Position numbers and translations under genes: made by a program. The notes beneath the pieces were generated by a model. It did not search any database, was not told where the DNA came from, and saw nothing but the letters and a program-made list of their open reading frames with translations. DNA of 64,000 nucleotides from contig JAJDCP010000062.1 in NCBI GenBank assembly GCA_029260765.1, forward strand, positions 54,096 to 118,095, read 5' to 3'. Source of the DNA: Planctomycetota bacterium. Lineage in GTDB: Bacteria > Planctomycetota > J058 > JAJDCP01. This document shows, in pieces, positions 23,886 through 32,802 of the stretch (positions within the stretch are counted from its first letter, which is position 1; the number at the start of each line of letters is the position of its first letter).

Positions 23886-24392
23886 ATGGCCCAGGCCGCA
23901 CAAGAGAATCCCAACGCCGCGCCGCTGCGCGCGCTGGTGTTCGAAGACGACGCGTTGGTCCGCACTTGGATTGTCCGGGTTCTGGAACAACGCGGCTACC
24001 AGGTGTGTGCCTATCCAGAGGCGACGATCTGTCAGAGCTGCCTGAGTCCCCTCGGGCACCGTTGCGCAGATCTCGTCATCTCGGACGTGTCCATGCCCGG
24101 CTGGAGCGGGTTGGACTTTCTAATCCAGCACCACAAGATCAAGTGCAGGATCCAGAGTATCGCGCTGATGTCTGGCAGTTGGTCTGACGAGGATCTCGAA
24201 TGCGCGCACGCCGAGGACTGTCAGGTGTTTTACAAACCCTTGCAGATCCCCGCCTTGATGGATTGGCTGGAGCAGTGTGAGCGCGCCGTCGATCCCCACA
24301 GAGTGCTGACCGACCACTTGCAGAAGCTAGCAGCAAAAACGCCCGACGAGGACAAGGGCGCAGAGAACGTGCGCCCGTTGCCGGACGTTTAG
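23886..24392 (+). CDS. Stand-alone response regulator receiver with Cys cluster
   Basis: A 168-residue CheY-like receiver without an output domain. Acidic residues sit in LVFEDDALVR, the phosphoacceptor Asp in LVISDVSMPGWSGLDF, Ser/Thr in IALMSGS and Lys in VFYKPLQ. Between strands 2 and 3 an insert carries CQSCLSPLGHRC, plus a nearby Cys. This resembles a family of receivers from delta-proteobacteria and related lineages in which a Cys-rich loop precedes the phosphoacceptor strand; it may bind metal or sense redox. GAGGAGGGTC before the ATG sets the start. It is probably a partner of a histidine kinase outside the window. Confidence 0.85.
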   Translation: MAQAAQENPNAAPLRALVFEDDALVRTWIVRVLEQRGYQVCAYPEATICQSCLSPLGHRCADLVISDVSMPGWSGLDFLIQHHKIKCRIQSIALMSGSWSDEDLECAHAEDCQVFYKPLQIPALMDWLEQCERAVDPHRVLTDHLQKLAAKTPDEDKGAENVRPLPDV

Positions 24393-24393
24393 C

Positions 24394-25170
24394 TCACTGC
24401 CGCTCGAAGCTCGCCATGCTCGCTTTCAGCACCGCGTCCCGCGACGCCGCACCGGGCAGGTCGAAGGATGCCAGAATGTAGGCCTCGTCCCCGGCAGCGA
24501 TGAAGACCTTGCGGGAATGCACCGTGCGTCCCTGCTTCTTGCTCTGTACCTCAGCAACAGCCAACCCGCCCTCCGGATCGACGTCCAAGCGCAACAGCTC
24601 GAAGGCGTCTGCGAGGCCCCGCCCCTGGCCGAGCACCACACTGACCAGGCCGTTCTCTCCCAGGAAGCCGCATGCCGGTAGCGGCACCCGCATCACGTGC
24701 AGCTGGGGCTGGAATCCGTCTGCCTCCGGCGGGCCCGCAAAGACGTGCAGTCGTTCCTGAGCGAGCAGCGTCCAACCTGCCGGGATCCGCAGTCGGTATT
24801 GCAGCCCGGCGAATGACAGCAACTCGGTAAGGACCAGCGCATCCGGGGCCGAAGGGGTGAACTCAGCGAGAGGGTCCGGCGCTCTCTGCAACGCCTCGAG
24901 CAGCCCACGCACATGGGCGAGGTCGAGGTCGAGGTCCCGCACGGGCGGCTCCAACACAGAGGGCGCCGCTGGTTCGCGCTCGACCCAACGCACGTCCTCA
25001 TGGCGCAGCCGTACCACCCCCCGCTCCGCGTCCGGCCAGTGGATCTCGATGTGCTCGTCGGTCTCGACCACTCTGCCCCAGAACACGCGCCCGGTGCGGG
25101 TTACGACCACATCCGCAAACGCAGCGCCTGCCAGCAGACAGACCACCAGCCCGGCCCAGATTCGTTGCAT
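24394..25170 (-). CDS. Exported protein of unknown function (258 aa)
   Basis: A secreted protein with signal peptide MQRIWAGLVVCLLAGAAFADVV. An N-terminal small beta domain (VVVTRTGRVFWGRVVETDEHIEIHW) resembles the SH3-like repeats found in exported Planctomycete-type proteins. The C-terminal half is a strand-rich domain (LQYRLRIPAGWTLLAQERLHVFAGP ... VFIAAGDEAYILASFDLPG) with the look of a PsbP/Mog1-type domain. No catalytic residues are seen. It converges end to end (one base apart) with the response regulator gene. Confidence 0.65.
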   Translation of the reverse strand: MQRIWAGLVVCLLAGAAFADVVVTRTGRVFWGRVVETDEHIEIHWPDAERGVVRLRHEDVRWVEREPAAPSVLEPPVRDLDLDLAHVRGLLEALQRAPDPLAEFTPSAPDALVLTELLSFAGLQYRLRIPAGWTLLAQERLHVFAGPPEADGFQPQLHVMRVPLPACGFLGENGLVSVVLGQGRGLADAFELLRLDVDPEGGLAVAEVQSKKQGRTVHSRKVFIAAGDEAYILASFDLPGAASRDAVLKASMASFERQ

Positions 25171-25497
25171 CGTCCATCCTCCTCGTCAGCGACAACACCA
25201 AGAGCAGTATGGCAGAAGACCGGCAAGAACGCCCATCAGGTACCACCGGCCCTTGTTCCACTGCCCGTACTGCTGGAGAGACCTGGGCTCGGGGCTCGAC
25301 TCCAGAGCACATGATAGAGGGAAGCTCTCGGCCGCCTCCGCCAGGAACGAAAGCCGTAGGGTAGGAGGCCGACAGGACAGGGGGTTCCTGTTGTGCACTC
25401 CTGCCTCGGCGTGGTACACGTAACGCGCGTCTGGAGGGAGAGAAGACCGCCTCCTCCAGGCGGACCAAGCCACGCCCCTGGAGAAGGAGGCCCAGCA
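25171..25497. other. Divergent intergenic region
   Basis: 327 bases between two divergently read genes. It should hold both promoters. A short hairpin (GACCGCCTCCTCCAGGCGGACC, described here by its position 25447-25468) lies close to the + strand gene. I see no open frame with a ribosome site. Confidence 0.5.
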
Positions 25498-25956
25498 GTG
25501 CTGGAGACCATCACGTTCGCGCTCGCGATGCTCGGCTTCGGCCTGCTCACCTTCAACGCGGTGTTCAGCGCCCACGGACGCGGTTCACGAGCGCTCTCGC
25601 TGCTGACCGCCGTCGTCATCGTGGTGCACGTCTTGCTGGTCTGGGCATTCCGCTATCAATGGTCGTTCGCCCAGGCCACCCGGAACGGCTATGCAGGGTT
25701 TGGCATCTTCCACCTCGCGCTGGCTTCCATCGTCGTGAGCAGCGTGGTCGCACAACACCTGGCACGCTGGCTGACCCTGGCCTCGTATCTGATCGTCTGC
25801 CTGGGGGCAAGCGGAGCGGTGTTCCGCTACGAGGTGGTCGCGGTCTACCGCATTCCCGTTCTCGCCTGTGTCGTGGGGGGGCTGCTGAGCCTGGCGCGCA
25901 TCTGGTATCTGGCGCACAAGGCGCGGCAGGATGCAGCCGTCGCTACCCCCTCGTGA
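25498..25956 (+). CDS. Four-helix integral membrane protein
   Basis: About 152 residues with hydrophobic segments near 4-22, 33-53, 62-82, 86-106 and 113-135, so four or five transmembrane helices, and a short charged C-terminus. The family is not recognised; the pattern suggests a small inner-membrane protein. The start is GTG seven bases after AGGAGG. An upstream in-frame ATG would add a Pro/Arg-rich stretch with no ribosome site and is rejected. Confidence 0.65.
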   Translation: MLETITFALAMLGFGLLTFNAVFSAHGRGSRALSLLTAVVIVVHVLLVWAFRYQWSFAQATRNGYAGFGIFHLALASIVVSSVVAQHLARWLTLASYLIVCLGASGAVFRYEVVAVYRIPVLACVVGGLLSLARIWYLAHKARQDAAVATPS

Positions 25957-26085
25957 CAGCGCGGGAACTCTGCCCCGTCACCGAGCTTCTCGCGTCTCAT
26001 CGCTCCTTCTCAACCTACGCCCGCATGGCTGCTAGCATCGCAACCGCTTCGCAGCGCCCAGCCCCTCCCCCACCAAGGAGACACC

Positions 26086-27443
26086 ATGCCCCTCGAGACG
26101 CTCGACGCCATCGCCTGGAAATATCTCAAGGACGGGGACGACGAGGCCGCTACGTACTTCCCGGACGCGATCCGAGCACTCTTGAGCGCGAACCCCTTTG
26201 ATCGCGATGCTGCTCGGGACATGCTGTTCGAGCGCGCCAGCGGCTGCCCGGAGGTCTACCCTCTGGTGGTGGAGCCGAGTGCCAGGATGGTGCCCTTCCT
26301 GGTCGAGGTGCTGGCTGAGCCCGATGTGCGGGATGCCGGGCTCCTCCTCGAGCAGCTCGCTGAGCTCTACCAGGCGAAAGGATACACAACGCAACATATG
26401 AAGGGCGCGACCTCGAGGTCGCCGAGTCCGAGGAGCCGAAGGACCCGGAGCTGCAAGCGACCCTCGCGAAGGAGGCGGAGTGGGTCGCGGAGACACGCCT
26501 CGCGATCGAAGCGGGAGCGTCCGTCTACCTCCGCCACCTCTCCGCGCCGGATCGCCGGCCGGACTCGCGCCTGGAGGGCTTCGACGAGGGCACCTACGCC
26601 GGCAAGGACTACATCGCCGGCCACAAGGAGATGCTGCGGATACACCACCAGATGATCAAACGTTGGGGAAGAGAGGTCCCGGCGGACCCGGACGAGGGCG
26701 TGCGGACCCGAGCTGCCGCTGCGTATCTGCTGAGCCAGCTGGCACCATGTCCGCCCAGCCTGGTAGCTGAGCTGCGCGTGCGGCTCGGCGGCGAGCGCGA
26801 TCCGTCCGCGCGGGCGGCGTTCAGACTCGCCCTCGGAGCTGCAGCTCCGCGCGCGGATGCCCCCCAGCGGAGCGAGGCGATCGCTGCGCTGGAGGCGGTC
26901 TTCGCAGGCGACGCCTCGGTGACCGAGCGCCGCATCGCGTCCCTGGCGTTGGCTCTGGTCGAGCCCAGCAGGCTCACGACCAGACAGGTTCGAGACCTCG
27001 TAGCGATGATCGGGTCGGTGCGTAGGGCGCTCCCCGACCTCGATCCTCACACGCTGTCGAGTTGGTCGAGCTACCTCGATCCCCATGCGCTCGTCGGAGT
27101 TCTTGGCAGCCTGACGAGCGAACAGCTCAACGCCGCCAGCGACGCGCTGGTGGGCTGGCTTCGGGCCGGCTGCGATCCGGATCCCATGATGGCGCGCCAC
27201 GAGTGCGGCCCCCACGCACGGCTCTTCCGGTTGCTCCTGGCGTCCTGGCAGCCGGCGCAGTCGCTGAGCAGCTTGCAGCGGGAGGCGATCACGGCGCTCG
27301 TCGAAACCGACAGCTACTGGGATGCGACCGGCGCTCCGCACGCGATCGCGCTGCTCGACCGTTTCGAGACGCGCCCTCCGTACGATGGGGTGGCTCCGTT
27401 CCGGGAGCAGATTCGGCAGCTGCTGGACGGGACGCCCACCTGA
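26086..27443 (+). pseudogene. HEAT-repeat-like protein split by a frameshift
   Basis: The first frame (ATG at 26086 after AAGGAGACACC) gives MPLETLDAIAWKYLKDG to about KGYTTQ at 26395. A second frame then carries RDLEVAESEEPKDPELQATL onward to the stop at 27443. The join lies between about 26382 and 26410 and needs a one-base deletion or a two-base insertion. The combined product would be about 450 residues of helical repeats (for example AAAYLLSQLAPCPPSLVAELR, ASLALALVEPSRLTTRQV). Similar proteins occur as multi-copy HEAT families in Myxococcota-type genomes, some near effector genes. It converges with the effector-like operon at 27612-35803. It could be a sequencing error or a real lesion. 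Confidence 0.7.
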
Positions 27444-27611
27444 CCAGCTCAGCCTGTACCCGATACGCGCCCTACCGCGCGAGGAGCGCCGCCACCGTCA
27501 AGAAAACGCCCCGCAGCCGGCGACGAAGTTCGCCGCCGGTCGGCTCTGCGCAGGACGGCGGCACAGCTGCCACCGCCGCCGGCGCGCAGGTCGGGGACCA
27601 TCACGCCAAGC

Positions 27612-29171
27612 TCAACGCCCCAACGCCAACGTGCGCATGCCAGCGCGCGGGTCGATCAACAGCGCGAACAGGCGGCGTTTGTAGGCATCGGCGCGGGCAC
27701 AAGCCAGCAGGCGCAAGCGGGCGCCCGCTTCCACCTCGCCGCCCAGCGGCTCCCAGCTCTTGCCCCCCTTGCTGGGCCAGCCGAGCAGGAAGTGCTCGCC
27801 GACCCGGGCCGCCAGCGGCGGATGTGCGGCCGGTCCGCGGCAGAGCTGCCAGCCCTCGATAGCGGGCGGCTCGGCTTCCTCCTCTTCGGGCTTCGGCAGC
27901 ACAACCGCCTCGGCGAAACGCCACTCGCGGGCCTCGGGGGCGCCTTCGTCCAGGGGCAGACGCACGAAGACGTACGCGCGGGCGTCGTCTTCGCCCAGCG
28001 GTCCGAACAGGGCGTCGGCGTAGCCCGCCCCGGCTTCCTGCCAGGGGGGCACGGCCAGGCCCAGGCAGGGCGCCTCCAGCTCGAAGCAGGTGCGCGGCTC
28101 GAGAGGACCGTCGCCGAGCTCCGCCGCCACCACCCGGAAGGCTGCCCCGTCCTGGACGACGCCCACCAGCTGGATGCCGCCGTCCGGCTGGTAGCGGGCC
28201 TGCAGGTGCTGGGGCAGCGCGCCGCCGGGCCAGGGATGGTCGTGGGTCTCGAGCCGGGGAGCGGCCGATGGCGGAGCTGGCGGAGGCTTCATCCCCGGTG
28301 TGCCCCCGCCTCCGGTGGCCGGCTCGGGCGCACGCACCACCTTGCCTTCCAACACAACCCTGCGCACCAGAGCCTGGCCGGCCGCGATGCCGGCTACCAG
28401 GAACTGGCCCGCTCCGTCGTCGAGCTTACGCCCCACCTCGAGCAACCGCGCCTCCTCCAGCTCAAGCGCCAGGGGATCACTGCGCCGCGACAGCGATGTG
28501 TCCCAGACCCGGATGCCCGTCAGCTGTCCTGCCGCCAGCCAGGCATACCAGCGGCCCGCCCTGTGTGCCGGGTTGTCCAGGCCCACCGCCATGCCGCTGA
28601 CCGGGCCGGCGTCCTGCTCACGACACCTGGCCGCCGTCAGGGTAGGATTTCCCGCCGGCGCCGCCCACTGCAACAGCCGGACGCCCCCCTCAACAGGCTG
28701 GGCAAAGAAACCGGCGAGACCGCCCTTAAGGTCCTGACCTACGGCCACCTCCGCGCTCGGCGCGGGCGCGAGCACCTCGATGTCCACCGGGGGCGCCGCG
28801 TGGGTCTGGCCGTCCAACAGCAGAGAGACCACCAGCTGGTAGGCGCCTGGCCGGATCGACTCGTGCGTCAACGCGCCCAGATCGGCCTGGTAGAGCAGGC
28901 TCCCGCCGGGTTGCACGGTCTGCAACTCCGGCGGTTCGAAGCGCTTGGTGTTGGGGTTGAGAGCCAACTTGTAGCGGCGCACATCGAAGCTGTGCAGACG
29001 CTCGCCATCTTCGGCCCGCAGCAGCTCGAAGCGAAAGGGCGTCGGCCACTCGGGGTCGCTGAGTTGGCAGGGCGCAGCGCCCTGGTTCTCGACCTGGACC
29101 TCGACAGGAAAGGACTCAAAAGGCAAGCAGGTGGTCCGGAGCAGGGTCGTGCTCAGTGCGAGCGCAGGCAT
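27612..29171 (-). CDS. Protein of unknown function with beta-sandwich N-terminus
   Basis: A 519-residue protein without a signal peptide. Residues 1-130 form an Ig-like or peptidase-inhibitor-type beta-sandwich (FPVEVQVENQGAAPCQLSDPEWPTPFRFEL, VQPGGSLLYQADLG, IRPGAYQLVVSLLLDGQ). A Pro/Gly-rich linker lies near residues 295-320, and the remaining parts are strand-rich and repeat-like, possibly a propeller. No catalytic motif is recognised. GGAGGAA lies before the ATG. It is the last gene of the four-gene operon and follows the metallopeptidase gene by 37 bases, so it may act on the same delivery path. Confidence 0.6.
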   Translation of the reverse strand: MPALALSTTLLRTTCLPFESFPVEVQVENQGAAPCQLSDPEWPTPFRFELLRAEDGERLHSFDVRRYKLALNPNTKRFEPPELQTVQPGGSLLYQADLGALTHESIRPGAYQLVVSLLLDGQTHAAPPVDIEVLAPAPSAEVAVGQDLKGGLAGFFAQPVEGGVRLLQWAAPAGNPTLTAARCREQDAGPVSGMAVGLDNPAHRAGRWYAWLAAGQLTGIRVWDTSLSRRSDPLALELEEARLLEVGRKLDDGAGQFLVAGIAAGQALVRRVVLEGKVVRAPEPATGGGGTPGMKPPPAPPSAAPRLETHDHPWPGGALPQHLQARYQPDGGIQLVGVVQDGAAFRVVAAELGDGPLEPRTCFELEAPCLGLAVPPWQEAGAGYADALFGPLGEDDARAYVFVRLPLDEGAPEAREWRFAEAVVLPKPEEEEAEPPAIEGWQLCRGPAAHPPLAARVGEHFLLGWPSKGGKSWEPLGGEVEAGARLRLLACARADAYKRRLFALLIDPRAGMRTLALGR

Positions 29172-29208
29172 GCGGGGCTTCCTCCATCAGGGACTGCGGG
29201 CATCCAAA

Positions 29209-32200
29209 TCACGCGACCGTCACGGCAGTGCCAGGTCCGCCGGCGAAGTTCTGGACCTTCCAGCCCCGTCCCCGCAGCACACACTTACCGCAGAAGTAGG
29301 CCTGGTCCTCGACCGCATCGTGGTAATCGCTGAGGTCGACATAACTCATCACGCAGGCCCGGTCCCAACGTTTGTTCTTGGCGACCTCGCTGCCGTCGAA
29401 GCCCGCCCCACCATGGGTGTTGGTCTGCGCATCGTGCTGTGCATCCACCGCCCCCGGGGCGTCTGCTGCGTGCTCGAGGTGGCGGTTGTGACCGACCTCG
29501 TGGGCCCACTCCCAGCCCTCCATGCCTTTGACCACCCAGATCGACCCCTGGGCCATGCCGATGCCCGAGTCGATGATCATGCTGAACTGCCGGGCTGCCG
29601 AAGGTGCCGCCGTCTGGTTCGTCCCGACCACAGCCAGGGCATAATGGTTGCAGCCGCCATCGCCCCCTACATATTTGCCAGCGTTCGGGTACCACTCATC
29701 ATTGTCCGGGGTGGTGCAGATGGGCCCGTTGCACGTGGTGCACTGGTAGCGCCCCTGGCATTTGCCGTCCAGCTGGATGCCCTTTGCGCCCTGCTCGTTG
29801 CAGTCTTCGCACTTTCTGCCCGCGTGCGGTGCGGACGCGCCGCCCAGTTTCTGGAGGTACCAGAACTTCTTGCCGCAACTCTGGCATTTGTACCGGCGCG
29901 TGTAGCGGTTGGACGAATCCTTGAAGGGCACGAGCACATGACCGCGCAGGCGGCCATCCTTGGCCTCAATGCGCTTGACCAGATGGTAGAGCAGCTTCTC
30001 CTGGAACTTCTCCCAGGTATCGTCGACGCAGTCGTCGATCAGCTTCTCTTTGACTTCGCCGTAGGGGATGTCTGGCGGCGAGGCCCAGTCCCAGCCCAGC
30101 TTATCGTCATTGTACCAGGGCCAGACGTTGGTATCGCTGAAGCTCATGCGGGTCTTGTCTTTGCTGCACTGTTGGCTGCTCTTGTCTTTGATAATCTCTT
30201 TGACCACATCCTCCGCGACATTGCCCGCGACCAGGTCGGTCGGCACGTAGGCGCCCGCCGAGCCCAGCTCATGCACGAAATGGACATGGCAGGCCTTGTA
30301 CAGGCTCCGGACATCGGCAAAGTGGCTGTCGTTGCCGCCCCAGTTGACGACCGCGCGCATCGAGCTCTTGCGCCACACGCGCAGCTCTGCGCTGCAGGCC
30401 TGTGGGAGCTGCTGGTAGCGCTTCTTCAGCACCTCCAGGTTGGGCATCTCGTACTGGCCCGCCAACTTGTCGAAGTTGACGCGCGCTCGCAGCCGGTAGC
30501 CATCGCCCGCGATCACCGACGGCCGGAAGAAGATGCCCGCGGCGCCGACGTTTTTCTTGTCGAGCGGCTCGGTGTCTTTGGGCTGGCCCGCGACCAGCTG
30601 GTCGTGCACCACGGTCACGACTGTCTGGCTGGTGTCGTCGGGGTGGCTGTGCCAGGGAGCCAGCCGTTTGTCGTCTTCGCAGCCATAGGGGGCTTTGTAA
30701 TAGGCGGCGGTGGTTGTCTTGTGGCGGATGCCGCCCTGATCGATGATGCAGTTGGTGGCGGTCACATTGCGCTTCGGGTTCTTGTGCTCGTACTGTTTCT
30801 TGAACTTCTCGATCGCCCACTTGACGTAGGCTTTGGTGCGCACGCGCTCTTTCTTGTGCGGAGCCGTGGCGATGACCGAGAGGTCCATGTCGGGCTCGTA
30901 GTAGATCCAGTCGATGCGCAGCGGACCGATCGCCGACAGCAGCTGCGCGCGCTTGTCCTTGTCTGTCTCGGCGGTGACTACGTCGCTGAGCTTCTTGGTC
31001 TTGCTCAGCAGGCGGGGCTGGCAGCGTACAGGAATCCAGGGTCGCACGAGGATGCTCTCGTCGTCGCTGACCATCGTATCGCCGATGTCCATGTCGCCAC
31101 GGTAGTTGTCGAGGGTGACGCTGGCCTGCTCGCCGGTGCTCTCGGTGTAGTACTGCCGCCATTCGAGCCAGACGCTCATCTTCTTGGTCGGATCGTTGAG
31201 CCGGGTGGAGATGGTCTTCTGCTCTTCCTCGCTCTTTTGGGGCAGGTCGGCGTTGCCCGCGTCGGGATTGCCGAACCAGGTGCGCCGCCAGTTGTCCGGC
31301 AGGTTGGCCAGCGCGGTCTTGGTCTCGCCCGAGATGGTGCCTGCAGGCGTCTGGCGCAGATAGCTGGTGCCGGTCTTGTGCTGCGGCACCGAGCGTTGGA
31401 ACTCCTTGAGCCCATACGTCAGGTCGTCGCGGTCTTTGCCGTCGACCGGACCGCAATGGAAGCCCGCCTCAGCCAGCTTGTACTGCGCCCACTCTTTCTT
31501 GTTGTTGTCGGTCGGCGCGGCATCGCCCAGGTACAGCTGCGCCAGCGACAGATCCAGCGACTGCTTCTCGCTCCAGGCATCGTAGTCTTCGGCGTCGTGC
31601 TTCTTGGTGTCTTTGTGCACGTACAGCCGGATCTCCGTGTGCATGGCGGCCAGGGCCAGGCCCTTGACCTGATCGGGGCCGCTATGGACCTGGATCTGCA
31701 CGCGGTAGGGCATGTCATCGGCGATCGCCACCGCCCCGTCTTTGCTGTTCTTGACGCTGGCCGCGTACGCGCCATCCCAGCTAAAGGACTTCTCGGTGTC
31801 GTTCGGCAGTAAGCTCTTGTCCAAGGCCTTGCGGTACACCTCTTTGTCGCTGCCGTCGACGATGACCAGCAGCCCACGCGGATCGTAGCTCGCCAGGTTG
31901 GCGGCGTCCCGCAGCTTCCACTTGATGGCCAGGCTGGTGGCTTCGACGGCTCCGAGATTGTCGAAGGTGGGCCAGAAGGGCGTCAGCTCGATGCGGGCGT
32001 CCTTGTCTGCCTGGTCTTTGAAGTAGCGCAGCACCACGGTGTAGGGCGAGAAGGCGACGTTGATGTGGCGCGGCGTGTTCTCATCGCGGGTGAGCTTGAG
32101 CATACCCGCCGTCGCGTTCGCCTCGCCCTTCCAAGGCTTCCACTCATTGGCCTTGTTCTTGTAGCGCAGGTTGTACTTCTTGCGCTCTTCAGCCTGATCG

Positions 32201-32760
32201 TCCTGGGGTTGCTTGAAGACAAAGTCATCCTTCTTGGCCGTGTAGGTGCCGAAGCCCTTGTTCCAGCCGGATGCTTCGCAGTAGTTGCTGCCGTGGACGA
32301 TGCACTCGACCGTCGTGGCATGTGCGCCCAGACCTTCCAGCTGGTACTCGAGGTCGCAGTCTTCGTTGCCCGGGATGAACCAACGGCTCAGCTTGGTGAT
32401 GCGGACGGCAGTCGAAGGCTTGGTCGCCCCAAGCTTGATGGTGTGCGTCTTCTCCAGCTCGAGGTCTTCGAGCTTGAGCAGCTTGGGCAGCAGGATCTTC
32501 TTGCTGCCTGTCGGCCCCAGGGTCGGGTCGAGCTTGGTCTTGAGCGGGTCCGCGTCGTCGATGAGGCTGCAGCCCACCGTCTCGGCGAGGGCGCGGTTGA
32601 CCTCGATGGGCTTGTCGGTCGCCCAGTTGTACTGCGCCAGCTGCTGCCAGGTGATGTTGGGAATCTGCTTCTTGGCTTCTGTCAACACATCATTGAAGGT
32701 CTTGCCTGCAAGGGTGGTGAAGGAAACGGCGGTGTCGAGGCTGTCGAAGACGGTGGGCAC
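29209..32760 (-). CDS. Giant metzincin-like metallopeptidase with LysM-like, peptidoglycan-binding-like and zinc-ribbon segments
   Basis: A 1183-residue protein with no signal peptide. Residues about 15-70 (LAGKTFNDVLTEAKKQIPNI ... EVNRALAETVGC) resemble the LysM-like segment of contractile-injection/T6SS-associated proteins. Residues about 410-490 look like a peptidoglycan-binding_1 repeat (YKLAEAGFHCGPVDG ... YGLKEFQ). Two zinc ribbons follow at about 943-1023 (CQSCGKK ... CEDCNEQ; CTTCNGPIC). Near residue 1087 is HEVGHNRHLEH, an HExxHxxxxxH zinc site as in metzincins but with His at the usual Gly; VMSY near 1138 fits a Met-turn. GTG start after GGAGCGG. Likely a cell-wall-targeted or injected protease effector; the catalytic call is good, the delivery route is inference. 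Confidence 0.75.
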   Translation of the reverse strand: MPTVFDSLDTAVSFTTLAGKTFNDVLTEAKKQIPNITWQQLAQYNWATDKPIEVNRALAETVGCSLIDDADPLKTKLDPTLGPTGSKKILLPKLLKLEDLELEKTHTIKLGATKPSTAVRITKLSRWFIPGNEDCDLEYQLEGLGAHATTVECIVHGSNYCEASGWNKGFGTYTAKKDDFVFKQPQDDQAEERKKYNLRYKNKANEWKPWKGEANATAGMLKLTRDENTPRHINVAFSPYTVVLRYFKDQADKDARIELTPFWPTFDNLGAVEATSLAIKWKLRDAANLASYDPRGLLVIVDGSDKEVYRKALDKSLLPNDTEKSFSWDGAYAASVKNSKDGAVAIADDMPYRVQIQVHSGPDQVKGLALAAMHTEIRLYVHKDTKKHDAEDYDAWSEKQSLDLSLAQLYLGDAAPTDNNKKEWAQYKLAEAGFHCGPVDGKDRDDLTYGLKEFQRSVPQHKTGTSYLRQTPAGTISGETKTALANLPDNWRRTWFGNPDAGNADLPQKSEEEQKTISTRLNDPTKKMSVWLEWRQYYTESTGEQASVTLDNYRGDMDIGDTMVSDDESILVRPWIPVRCQPRLLSKTKKLSDVVTAETDKDKRAQLLSAIGPLRIDWIYYEPDMDLSVIATAPHKKERVRTKAYVKWAIEKFKKQYEHKNPKRNVTATNCIIDQGGIRHKTTTAAYYKAPYGCEDDKRLAPWHSHPDDTSQTVVTVVHDQLVAGQPKDTEPLDKKNVGAAGIFFRPSVIAGDGYRLRARVNFDKLAGQYEMPNLEVLKKRYQQLPQACSAELRVWRKSSMRAVVNWGGNDSHFADVRSLYKACHVHFVHELGSAGAYVPTDLVAGNVAEDVVKEIIKDKSSQQCSKDKTRMSFSDTNVWPWYNDDKLGWDWASPPDIPYGEVKEKLIDDCVDDTWEKFQEKLLYHLVKRIEAKDGRLRGHVLVPFKDSSNRYTRRYKCQSCGKKFWYLQKLGGASAPHAGRKCEDCNEQGAKGIQLDGKCQGRYQCTTCNGPICTTPDNDEWYPNAGKYVGGDGGCNHYALAVVGTNQTAAPSAARQFSMIIDSGIGMAQGSIWVVKGMEGWEWAHEVGHNRHLEHAADAPGAVDAQHDAQTNTHGGAGFDGSEVAKNKRWDRACVMSYVDLSDYHDAVEDQAYFCGKCVLRGRGWKVQNFAGGPGTAVTVA

Positions 32761-32802
32761 GGTTCCGCTCCGTAGAAGGGTTGATCGTGGGCAGACAGGG
32801 GC

